A DNA stretch of 26,520 nt. Origin: JAAYCI01 sp964550985 (GTDB lineage: Bacteria > Bacillota > Clostridia > Oscillospirales > Ruminococcaceae). The stretch is from assembly GCA_964550985.1 (NCBI GenBank), contig CAZKBM010000046.1:1-26520 (forward strand), in the 5' to 3' direction. This document shows, piece by piece, positions 1-7,337 of the stretch; positions within the stretch are counted from its first letter, which is position 1, and each line of letters begins with the position of its first letter. The notes under the pieces are model-generated. The model ran no database searches and was not told the DNA's origin. It saw nothing but the letters and a program-made list of their open reading frames with translations. The position numbers and the translations under genes were made by a program.

Positions 1-74
1 ATTCGCCGTTTCTGCCAAGAGCAGCATATCTCATGTTATGTTCATTTGCTCTAGGGCCATCTATGGCAAAATTT

Positions 75-97
75 GCGGCATCCGGGGGTTTAGCCGC
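75..97 (-). terminator. Possible weak terminator after the toroid gene
   Basis: GCGGC (75-79) pairs with GCCGC (93-97) around a 13-nt loop just beyond the stop of the minus-strand gene, followed on that strand by AAATTTTG. The stem is short and the T-run poor, so this is tentative. The rest of bases 1-105 shows no gene I can support. Confidence 0.25.
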
Positions 98-105
98 TTA
101 CCTGC

Positions 106-1062
106 TCATCCGCTTACCCGCTGCAACAGCCTGATACATAGGTAGGATAAATAGGGCGATACGCTTTTCTTTTGCCCAAAATCCCAGCCTTTACATTTTT
201 GGTAAACGGCCTCAGGAATAAACAGGCCGTCTGCGTTTTGTTTCCCTTGAATCAAGCCTATCATTTCACAAAACCGTGCATCGGTTTTTACAAAATCAAA
301 CTTGCTTAGGCAGTTGGCAACGCCCACTATGTCATACCACATAGCGGGCGCTTTTAATTTGCGGAAATCTGTACCCATATAAAACATATAGGGGTGTCTC
401 TCCCGGCTGTTTTCCCATAGCGAGAGTATCACCTCCGCTGCGTTTTTTGCCGTCTCGCTGTTTTTATATTCATCTATTTCGGCCATCAGGTTTACCATGG
501 TAAGCGTTGCATACGGGCAGCAGTCCCCCTTCCGGCCGGGGCCGCGGAAGCTTCCGTGTTCTTCGGATACCGTGCAGGGAAAACCCTGCTTTTGGTACAT
601 GCTAAGCAGGTGTTCTAGGCCCTGCCGGATATGCCGCCGGTAATCTACCTTGGCTTTTTGCAATGCCAGCAGCAACAAAGGCGCATCACATAGGCACCAG
701 CCATAGGTATCCTCGCCCTTTCCGCCGTAATGCGGGGGTATGTTTGTCATGGTTTGATATACCCCATTTTTGTCTTTGTGGCACATAATCTGTGTAATGG
801 CGCTCTCTATTTCGGGTATATCCGTTTCAAACCCAATATCCAAAAGGAACAATAGCTTGTGTATGGCTAAATCGGGGTCTTTATGGTTTCTCACAATTGT
901 GCTGTGAAAGTTTGTCATATCGTTTAGATACAACTGAATTTTTGGATCTTTCAGCGCTTCCCTCTTTAGGTCTTGGAGGCTTCCCTTGCTTTCCCCCAAA
1001 AGATTTACCCGAATGGCGTATTGTAACCACGGCTCGCTCATCGATAATAGTGTTTCATACAT
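106..1062 (-). CDS. Alpha/alpha-toroid (prenyltransferase/squalene-oxidase-repeat-like) protein
   Basis: A 318-residue soluble protein with no signal peptide or membrane segment. It reads as a helical-repeat protein of the terpenoid cyclase/protein prenyltransferase alpha-alpha toroid type: successive blocks carry Gly-rich turns and paired helices, such as GEDTYGWCLCDAPLLLLAL near residues 115-133 and KGDCCPYATLTMVNLMAE near 178-195. A late block, LIQGKQNADGLFIPEAVY, resembles the QxxDG(x)F/W signature of these repeats. Several Cys are conserved-looking (WCLC, DCCP), but no complete catalytic DxDD or zinc triad is evident, so an enzymatic role is not claimed. The ATG at 1062 is preceded on the minus strand by AGGGGGT at a suitable distance. 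It is transcribed alone, divergently from the two-component operon. Relatives in Clostridia are, from memory, sometimes labelled nitrogen-fixation protein, which nothing here supports. Confidence 0.75.
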   Translation of the reverse strand: MYETLLSMSEPWLQYAIRVNLLGESKGSLQDLKREALKDPKIQLYLNDMTNFHSTIVRNHKDPDLAIHKLLFLLDIGFETDIPEIESAITQIMCHKDKNGVYQTMTNIPPHYGGKGEDTYGWCLCDAPLLLLALQKAKVDYRRHIRQGLEHLLSMYQKQGFPCTVSEEHGSFRGPGRKGDCCPYATLTMVNLMAEIDEYKNSETAKNAAEVILSLWENSRERHPYMFYMGTDFRKLKAPAMWYDIVGVANCLSKFDFVKTDARFCEMIGLIQGKQNADGLFIPEAVYQKCKGWDFGQKKSVSPYLSYLCIRLLQRVSG

Positions 1063-1200
1063 CTGGTAACCCCCTGTAAAATACGGCTTTTTACTGTTTT
1101 ATTCTACCATATGCGGCCACAGAACTCCATTTTTTTCCGCTTTTGAAAAGGGTTCTTAGGCCCCCGCACAGCCGGGGTGAAACAAAAAAGATACAATTTA

Positions 1201-1209
1201 TGGTATACT
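1201..1209 (+). promoter_or_regulatory. Extended -10 promoter of the two-component operon
   Basis: TGGTATACT gives a TGn extended -10 with TATACT at 1204-1209, about 70 bp before the response-regulator ATG. The expected -35 position (about 1181-1186) is AACAAA, a poor match, which fits an extended -10 promoter. Confidence 0.45.
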
Positions 1210-1276
1210 GTTTAGGTGAGGCCAGCAGTAAATGGCAAGCAACTTTACCCGATAGTATGTAAATAGTGGGGGAACT

Positions 1277-1933
1277 ATGCGAATATTAACGGTGGAGGAC
1301 GAGGCGAACATCTCCGGGCTGATACGCCTGACCCTGCAGCAGGCGGGCTACCGGTGCGTGTGCTGCCAAGACGGCGAAACGGCGGCGGATTTGCTGCAAG
1401 AAAACGACTACGACCTGGTTTTGCTGGATATCATGCTGCCCGGCCACGACGGCTACACCCTATTGGAGTACATAAGGCCCCTGGGTATGCCGGTTATCTT
1501 TTTAACCGCCCGCGCCGCGGTGAAAGACCGGGTAAAGGGGCTAAAACTGGGGGCCGACGACTACATTGTAAAGCCCTTTGAGCCCGAGGAACTGCTGGCG
1601 CGCATCGAGGCGGTTTTGCGCCGCGCCGGTAAGGGCGACTGTGAGGTAAGCGCACACGACGCCGTGCTGCACCTGGCCGCCCGCCGGGTGACGCAAAACG
1701 GCAGGGAGGTTGCCCTTACCTGCCACGAGTATGACCTGCTGCTGATGCTGGTGCGCAACCGCGGCACCGCCCTGTACCGCGACGCCCTTTTTGAGGAGGT
1801 GTGGGGCGCCGAGGCCCCCGAGGGCAGCCGCACCCTGGATTTACACATCATGCGCCTGCGGCACAAGCTGGGCTGGCAAAACAAAATTAAAACCGTTTAC
1901 AAAATTGGGTACATGCTGGAGAGGGAGCCATGA
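1277..1933 (+). CDS. OmpR/PhoB-family response regulator
   Basis: A cytoplasmic two-component response regulator that would bind DNA after phosphorylation by the kinase encoded next. The 218 residues split into a receiver domain (about 1-118) and a winged-helix output domain (about 125-216). Receiver landmarks are the acidic pair Glu7/Asp8 in VEDE, the phospho-acceptor Asp51 in LLDIMLPG, Thr77 in LTARA and Lys99 in IVKPF. The output domain carries the typical LTCHEYDLLLML start, the RDALFEEVWG helix and the recognition segment RTLDLHIMRLRHKLG. Length matches the family. The ATG follows GGGGGA at good spacing. The stop overlaps the kinase start as ATGA (1930-1933), so the two are translationally coupled. 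Its targets cannot be read from the sequence; the lipoprotein genes downstream are plausible ones. Confidence 0.97.
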   Translation: MRILTVEDEANISGLIRLTLQQAGYRCVCCQDGETAADLLQENDYDLVLLDIMLPGHDGYTLLEYIRPLGMPVIFLTARAAVKDRVKGLKLGADDYIVKPFEPEELLARIEAVLRRAGKGDCEVSAHDAVLHLAARRVTQNGREVALTCHEYDLLLMLVRNRGTALYRDALFEEVWGAEAPEGSRTLDLHIMRLRHKLGWQNKIKTVYKIGYMLEREP

Positions 1934-3378
1934 AATTTTCCCACAAACTCTCGCTGTTTGTCATTGCGCTTACCGGGCTGTTATTTACGCTTGGCGGCAG
2001 CTTTTTGGTGTACACCGTATTCCAAAACCACCTGGCCGAAACGGTGGCCAACCACACCAGCCAGCACATTTTAGAAAAATACGCCCTGGAGACCGATATG
2101 CTGACCAACCAGACGGCGGGCCTGCCACTGGACGCCGGTTATTACAGCCGCTATGGGGAAAAGAAAACCGGCTATGTGGGCACGGGGGGCCGCTGGATGG
2201 CCCTGTACACCCCCGAAGGGGAGGAGGCGTATTCAAACCTACCCCCTGCCCTGCCTGCCGGGGCCGCAAGCGAGGCGCTGGCCGCCGGGGACGAAGGCTA
2301 TGTGATGCGGCAGAATGGGAACGCGCAGTTTTTGCTCCTGGCCTCCACTGTGGGGGTGGGTGAGGGCGAAGGGGGCGGCGCAGCCCTGCTGTTAAGCTGC
2401 TACGATATCTCGGCCGTATATGGGCAAAGGCAGCAAAACCTCTACTTTTTTTGGCGCTTATGCGGCGGCATTGTACTATTGGCCGCTGTAAGCGTCTTTC
2501 TGTTTTCAGCCCTGCTCACCCGCCCTATTGGCCGCCTTAGCGAGGCCAGCCGCCGCATTGCCGGGGGCCACTACCGCCAGCGCGTACAGGTGGATACCCA
2601 TGATGAGGTGGGCCACCTGGCCGAAAATTTTAACGCCATGGCCGCCGCGCTGGAAGAAAAAATGGACGCCATGGAACTTGCCCTGCGGCAAAAAGACGAT
2701 TTTGTAAGCGCCTTTACCCACGAGGTAAAAACCCCCATGACCACCCTGGTGGGTTATGCCAAAATGCTGCGCCTGAAAGACCAGCCCCCCGATATCCGCC
2801 AGCAGGCGGCCACGGCCATCTTCCGGGAGGCAAAACGGCTGGAGGCATTAAGCCAGCGCCTTTTGGAGCTGATGGGCCTTGCCGAAACAGCGCCGCAGCT
2901 CGCCTGCATCCCGCTGGCAAACGCCCTTGCGCTCTGCCGCCGCTCCCTGCCGCCCGATACAAACGGCATTGAGGTGCTTTTTGAGGCGGAGGAGGCCTTT
3001 TGGGTACTGGCGCAGGCCGATTTATTGGCCGACCTGCTGCGCAACCTGGTTTTAAACGCCATGGCGGCAAAACCGCGCACCGGCCAGGTGCTGGTGCAGG
3101 CCCAAAAACAGGCGGGGCAATGCACCCTGCGCGTAGTGGATAGCGGCTGTGGCATGAGCGAGGCCGAGCTTTTACGCATTTGCGAGCCTTTTTATATGGC
3201 CGATAAGTCCCGCCGTTACAAGGAGGGGGCCAGCGGCCTGGGGCTTGCCATCTGCGAAAAGATTGCCCTGCTGCACGGCGGCCCTTTGCAGTTTAAAAGT
3301 AAACCCGGCCAGGGCACCGAAGTTTGGTTTACCCTGCCGCTTTGCAGCCCAGAAAAGAAGGGCGGGGAAACCGAATGA
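1930..3378 (+). CDS. Membrane sensor histidine kinase
   Basis: Partner kinase of the preceding regulator, 482 residues. In order: first membrane helix (about 8-30), an extracytoplasmic sensing region (about 31-172), second membrane helix (about 173-197), a HAMP linker beginning at the TRPIGRL motif (198-204), a HisKA dimerisation/phospho-acceptor helix with FTHEVKTPM (His264), and a HATPase_c domain. In the ATPase domain the N box is LRNLVLNA (Asn372, Asn376), the G1 box DSGCGM (404-409) and the G2 box GASGLGLA (433-440). All catalytic landmarks are present, so it should be an active kinase. The sensing region shows no family I recognise. It overlaps both neighbours by ATGA, which implies a coupled three-gene unit. 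Confidence 0.97.
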   Translation: MKFSHKLSLFVIALTGLLFTLGGSFLVYTVFQNHLAETVANHTSQHILEKYALETDMLTNQTAGLPLDAGYYSRYGEKKTGYVGTGGRWMALYTPEGEEAYSNLPPALPAGAASEALAAGDEGYVMRQNGNAQFLLLASTVGVGEGEGGGAALLLSCYDISAVYGQRQQNLYFFWRLCGGIVLLAAVSVFLFSALLTRPIGRLSEASRRIAGGHYRQRVQVDTHDEVGHLAENFNAMAAALEEKMDAMELALRQKDDFVSAFTHEVKTPMTTLVGYAKMLRLKDQPPDIRQQAATAIFREAKRLEALSQRLLELMGLAETAPQLACIPLANALALCRRSLPPDTNGIEVLFEAEEAFWVLAQADLLADLLRNLVLNAMAAKPRTGQVLVQAQKQAGQCTLRVVDSGCGMSEAELLRICEPFYMADKSRRYKEGASGLGLAICEKIALLHGGPLQFKSKPGQGTEVWFTLPLCSPEKKGGETE

Positions 3379-4085
3379 AAATACAAAAAAAGGCCCTGGT
3401 TTTGGGGGTGGCAGGCGTTGTACTGCTGCTGCTTTTGGGCGCTTTTGCGCCCGCCTGGCTGTTTACCCGGCTGGATGAAAACTCTTTTACGGGCTCTTTT
3501 TCTCGGCAAAAGGCCACGGGACGCCTTGCCGCCACGGCCGAGGATATCTACCTGGTACGCGCCATACACGCCCGCGCCGCAAGGCAGCTTAGCATGGCCG
3601 AGCCGCCGCCCAGCGCCGCCCCAAACACCCTAAGCCCCAGCGAGGTGCTGCAAGACCTAAGCCCGCTGGAGGCCGCCGGTATGCTGCCCCCCGGCACGCT
3701 GGCCCTGGTGGAGGGCTGGCTGCAGCGGGAAGGCGGCCAGTTTACCGCCGCGCCCGACGGTTACGGGGCCGTTTGGGTGCGCTGCAGCCCCGGCACCCTG
3801 CCCTTTTCCCTGATGTACGAAAAAGAGGAGGTGACCGGGCGGATACTGCGCATGTGGACAAATGGCATACCGCCCGAACTGCCCGGCGCACAGCCGGAAC
3901 CCGCAGCGGCTTTGGAGGCCTACCTACAGTACTGCGGCCTCACACCTGTAGAGGATTGGGCCGAGGCCCCCGGCTATTACGCAGCCTGCCTGCAAAGCCA
4001 AAACGCAAAGCTGCAGGCCTACTATAGCGGCCCCTTTGCATTTGGGCTTGCGCCACAAATGGGCGGCAGCGCGCAACAGCTATGA
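3375..4085 (+). CDS. Membrane-anchored protein of unknown function, coupled to the two-component system
   Basis: I chose the ATG at 3375 because it overlaps the kinase stop as ATGA (3375-3378); an upstream extension in frame would lie inside the kinase gene. The 236-residue product has a short Lys-rich N-terminus, one membrane helix (about 7-25, ALVLGVAGVVLLLLLGAF) and an extracytoplasmic remainder without a lipobox Cys. The outer part is rich in Ala, Pro and Leu and contains a likely globular stretch from about 85 to 225 with a few Cys and Trp. I recognise no domain. Translational coupling suggests it works with the kinase, for example as an accessory sensor or as an envelope protein whose state is monitored; that is inference from position only. 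Confidence 0.8.
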   Translation: MKIQKKALVLGVAGVVLLLLLGAFAPAWLFTRLDENSFTGSFSRQKATGRLAATAEDIYLVRAIHARAARQLSMAEPPPSAAPNTLSPSEVLQDLSPLEAAGMLPPGTLALVEGWLQREGGQFTAAPDGYGAVWVRCSPGTLPFSLMYEKEEVTGRILRMWTNGIPPELPGAQPEPAAALEAYLQYCGLTPVEDWAEAPGYYAACLQSQNAKLQAYYSGPFAFGLAPQMGGSAQQL

Positions 4086-4106
4086 TACATCCCCCCTGTA
4101 TACTGC

Positions 4107-4178
4107 CCTTATAACGCGGCGCGCCCTGTACGGCAGATACAGCGGCAGGGCAAAATAAGGCCGCGCCTTTAAAGGAGG
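4107..4178 (+). promoter_or_regulatory. Structured leader with alternative hairpins ahead of the first lipoprotein gene
   Basis: The 100-bp gap between the coupled operon and the TTG start at 4186 is packed with complementary segments. CCTTAT 4107-4112 pairs with ATAAGG 4155-4160; GGCGCG 4118-4123 with CGCGCC 4162-4167; GCCCTG 4123-4128 with CAGGGC 4146-4151; CTGTA 4126-4130 with TACAG 4138-4142. The first two pairings cross, so they are mutually exclusive or form a pseudoknot. The palindrome CCTTTAAAGG (4166-4175) covers part of the ribosome site AAAGGAGG (4171-4178). No T-run follows, so an ordinary terminator is unlikely. Confidence 0.35.
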
Positions 4179-4185
4179 TATTTTC

Positions 4186-5658
4186 TTGAGACCCTTTTTA
4201 ACCCCCCGCGTAAACCCCTGCGGTGTTTTTGGCTTTCGTCTAACCCTGTGTTTATCCTTTTGTTTGGCTCTTTTCCTTTTGCCTCTGGCCGCCTGTAGCA
4301 CAAAACCCCAAAGCACAAGCACCGGGGTGCTCTCCTCCCCCGCCGCCCAAAGCCCCGCCCTAACCGGTGAAGCACAGCCCGAAGTGCCCGAAGAACTGCG
4401 TTCTCTTGGCATGAAAGTGGGCCCCGCAAAAACCGAAGAGGGCTTTTTCAGCTTTGGCGCCGAGGTACTACCCGAAAAATCGACCAAGGATGCCCTCATC
4501 TATGGTATACGGCTGTATTTTAATAACGTTGCCACAAAACAAACCCAGCCCCTGAACCTGCCCGATACCGAAAACGGCTACCTGCGCGAAAGCAAAGACC
4601 CAAGCAGCCCCTTTGCGTTTATGGCAGACGGCCGCCTGGTAATTTTGTACCCGGATAAAAAAATTGAATCCTTTCTGCCGGACCTCAGCGACCGCACAAC
4701 CTTGAAAGAGGCCGAAACCACAGAGGATATTAGCCAATTCAACTTCCTTTTCTTTTCAAACAAATACCTCTATTACACCAGCTATGATGAGGGCGAAGGC
4801 CGCACGCAATTGGGCAAAATCAATTTAGAAGACGGTATGCAGGAATTTTTTTACACCCTCGCGGACAATGAATTTCCCGTTGATGTTTACGATGGTCAAA
4901 TTCTGCTGACAAACCAGGTATATAAAGAGAATAACAGCGAAATACCAACCCAAAGAGAATCCGAAACGCTTTACGCCCTAGACCCCCAAACCGGCGAAAA
5001 AAAGAGCCTGTATACCCTGGACGAAAAAAAAACCGAAAATTTGGAATATCAGTTGTTTGACGGCCAGATCTGCTGGCGGATTGCCGAAGAAAACATGCTG
5101 GGCTACTATAACATTGCCACTGGTGAAACAAAGCAGTTCCCATTGGAGGAGGAATTATATTACTATACCGTCTTCCAAAACTGGGGTGATAGGTTGATTG
5201 TAGGGGCCAGCCGGGAGGATATGGACGGGGGCGGCTACCATTTTTGGTATGTAGATACCCGCACCGGCGAAACCGCCCCCATCCCCTGGAGCCAGCCCGA
5301 CAGCGCCTTTCTGCCACTGATTCAAGAGGAGTTTGGGGAATATTACCTCACCAATGCAGCGGATTTAGAGGGAAAAACCTGGGCCGTCAGCGCCAGCGGC
5401 GAAATTGTGCAGATGGAAAAAACCGAAGCCTATACTCCAGCCGTAACCCTGCAAGCTACTGACTACATCAGGCAGTATGCCCTAATAAAAAAGCAGGACT
5501 ACTGGCAGGGCAAGGAAAACTACATCCCTTTCACCCTGATGGCACAGGCCGACGGGGCGGGCGAAGCGCCCGCCGGGGCAGAGAGCAGTGGTAAAACCCA
5601 AAGTACCCCTGTGTCGTCTCAAAGCGCAAGCGGTGGGGCTAGCCTTGTTACCCAGTAA
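4186..5658 (+). CDS. Lipoprotein with propeller-like repeats, paralogue 1 of 3
   Basis: A secreted, lipid-anchored protein of 490 residues starting at TTG 4186, chosen because AAAGGAGG (4171-4178) lies seven bases upstream. The signal peptide ends in the lipobox LAAC (Cys37), followed by a Ser/Thr/Ala/Pro linker (about 38-80). The body contains recurring segments of the form Y-x-L/V-D-x-x-T-G-E-x (LDPQTGEKKSLYTLD, YNIATGETKQFPL, YVDTRTGETAPIPW), each followed by beta-rich text, which suggests a beta-propeller. The C-terminus has an extra low-complexity tail (about 455-490) that the other two copies lack. Its N-terminus matches the other paralogues only from their residue about 37 onward, so it lacks their long basic leader. 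A ligand or wall-binding role is plausible but unproven. Confidence 0.85.
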   Translation: MRPFLTPRVNPCGVFGFRLTLCLSFCLALFLLPLAACSTKPQSTSTGVLSSPAAQSPALTGEAQPEVPEELRSLGMKVGPAKTEEGFFSFGAEVLPEKSTKDALIYGIRLYFNNVATKQTQPLNLPDTENGYLRESKDPSSPFAFMADGRLVILYPDKKIESFLPDLSDRTTLKEAETTEDISQFNFLFFSNKYLYYTSYDEGEGRTQLGKINLEDGMQEFFYTLADNEFPVDVYDGQILLTNQVYKENNSEIPTQRESETLYALDPQTGEKKSLYTLDEKKTENLEYQLFDGQICWRIAEENMLGYYNIATGETKQFPLEEELYYYTVFQNWGDRLIVGASREDMDGGGYHFWYVDTRTGETAPIPWSQPDSAFLPLIQEEFGEYYLTNAADLEGKTWAVSASGEIVQMEKTEAYTPAVTLQATDYIRQYALIKKQDYWQGKENYIPFTLMAQADGAGEAPAGAESSGKTQSTPVSSQSASGGASLVTQ

Positions 5659-5745
5659 CAACACCAGCCTTGGCGCTTGGCAATACCGCCAGCCCTGCAA
5701 CTCGGCAACCCCGCCCGCCCCAGCGCTTTTATTAGCGCCATAGCC

Positions 5746-5764
5746 TACAGCATTTGAACAAATG
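5746..5764 (+). repeat. Dispersed intergenic repeat, copy A
   Basis: TACAGCATTTGAACAAATG, a 19-bp match to four other sites in the window (12639, 13343, 21212, 23507), all in the same orientation. It contains the perfect inverted repeat CATTTG-AA-CAAATG. This copy lacks the downstream TTTTACA segment found in copies B-D. It lies between paralogues 1 and 2. The same 162-bp gap holds GGCAATACCGCC near 5679-5690, resembling the end of the MITE-like element at 21304. Confidence 0.7.
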
Positions 5765-5820
5765 GAGCTGCGGCCCCACTGTATTTTACCAAAGGGATTC
5801 TTTTGTATAGGAGGATTCTC

Positions 5821-7325
5821 ATGAAAAGATTCTTGGCCACAGGCGCTCAAAAAGCCGGGCGGCAAACCCCTGCCGCCCGCCCCTATACAGCGCCTATATC
5901 TGGGCGCTTCTTCCAGCGCATATTCCAGCGCCCGTTCAGGCGCACCCGCCCCAAACCCTGCGGCGTTTTTAGCTTTCGTTTTGCCCCGTGTCTGTCTTTT
6001 TGTTTGGCCCTTTGCCTTTTGCCTCTGGCCGCCTGTAGCACAAAGCCCCAAAGCGCATCCGGCGGGGCAAGCCCTTCCACCTCAGCGGCCTCCGGCGCTT
6101 TTGAGGTTTCTGAGGCTTCCACCCCGGGCCAAAGCCCCGCCCAAACCGGTGATGCACAGCCCAAAGCGCCCGAAGAACTGCACTCCCTTGGTGGCATGGG
6201 AGCTAACCCCGCAAAAACCGAAGAGGGCTTTTTCAGCTTTGGCACCGAGGTGATACCCGAAAAATCGACCAAATATGCCTTTACCTACGGCATACGGCTG
6301 TATTTTAATAACATTGCCACCCGGCAAACCCAGCCTTTGAACCTGCCTGACGCCGAAAACGGCTACCTGTTCGAAAGCGCCAAACCAAGCGCCCCCATTG
6401 CGTTTATGGCAAACGGCCGCCTGGTGATTTTGTACCCGGATAAGAAAATTGAATCTTTCCTGCCGGACCTCAGCGACCGCACAACCCTGAAAGAGGCCGA
6501 AACCTCAGAGGATATTAGCCAATTCAACTTCCTTTTCTATTCAAACAAATACCTCTATTACACCAGCTATGATGAGGGCGAAGACCGCACGCAATTGGGC
6601 AAAATCAATTTAGAAAACGGCATACAGGATTTTTTTACACCCTGGAGGATAGTGAATTTCCCGTTGATATTTACGGTGGCCAAATTATGCTGGCAAAGCA
6701 GGTATATAAAGAGGATAGCAGCGACATACCAGCCGCTATAGAATCTGTAATTTTTTACGGCCTAAACCCCCAAAACGGTGAAAAAGAGAGCCTGTATACC
6801 CTGGATAAAAAAAATACCGATTATACAGGATACCAGACCTTCGACGGCCAGCTTTGTTGGCGAATTGCCAATGAATGCGAACTGGGCTACTACAACATGA
6901 CAACAGGCGAAACAAAGCAGTTCCTGTTTGAGGAGGAACTTTATTACTATACCGTCCTTCAAAACTGGGACAATAGGTTGATTGTTGAGGTCAACCGGGA
7001 GGGTATGGGCAGGGACGGCGACCACTTTTGGTATGCAGATACCCGCACCGGCGAAACCACCCCCATCCCCTGGAGCCAGCCCGACGGTGCCTTACTGCCA
7101 CTGATTCAAGAGGAGTTTGGGGAATATTACCTCACCTCTGCCAGTACCTTGGAGGGGAAAACCTGGGCCGCCAGCGCCAGCGGTGAAATTGTACAGATGG
7201 AAAAATCTGGCATAGATACTTCATCCCCCACCCTGCAATTTACCGACCGCATCTACCAGTATGCACTGATAAAAAAAGAGGACTACTGGCAGGGCAAAGA
7301 AGACTATATCTCCTTCACCCTATAG
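5821..7325 (+). pseudogene. Lipoprotein paralogue 2 of 3, split by a one-base frameshift
   Basis: Starts at ATG 5821 after TAGGAGG. The N-terminus has an unusually long Arg-rich leader before the hydrophobic core, with the lipobox LAAC placing the anchor at Cys72. The product then tracks paralogue 1 closely until about 6630. There the run of seven T (6630-6636) shifts the frame: paralogue 1 reads EFFYTLADNEFPVD, whereas here the original frame reads DFFTPWRIVNF and stops near 6741. The homologous reading continues one frame back, from TAC at 6636, through NGEKESLYTLD and DTRTGETTPIPW to the stop at 7323-7325. Everything after the shift is intact and well matched, so the break is recent, a sequencing error, or bypassed by slippage. 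If joined, the protein would be about 500 residues. The stop is only 12 bp from the next paralogue's start. Confidence 0.8.
6630..6636 (+). other. Slippery T7 run at the frame break
   Basis: T TTT TTT, with zero-frame codons GAT TTT TTT ACA. It has the X-XXY-YYZ form of a -1 ribosomal slippery heptamer, in the correct phase. Slipping back one base, or adding one T during transcription, restores the frame shared by paralogues 1 and 3. Paralogue 1 reads GAA TTT TTT TAC here and needs no shift. Confidence 0.6.
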
Positions 7326-7337
7326 GGAGGCATTCTC

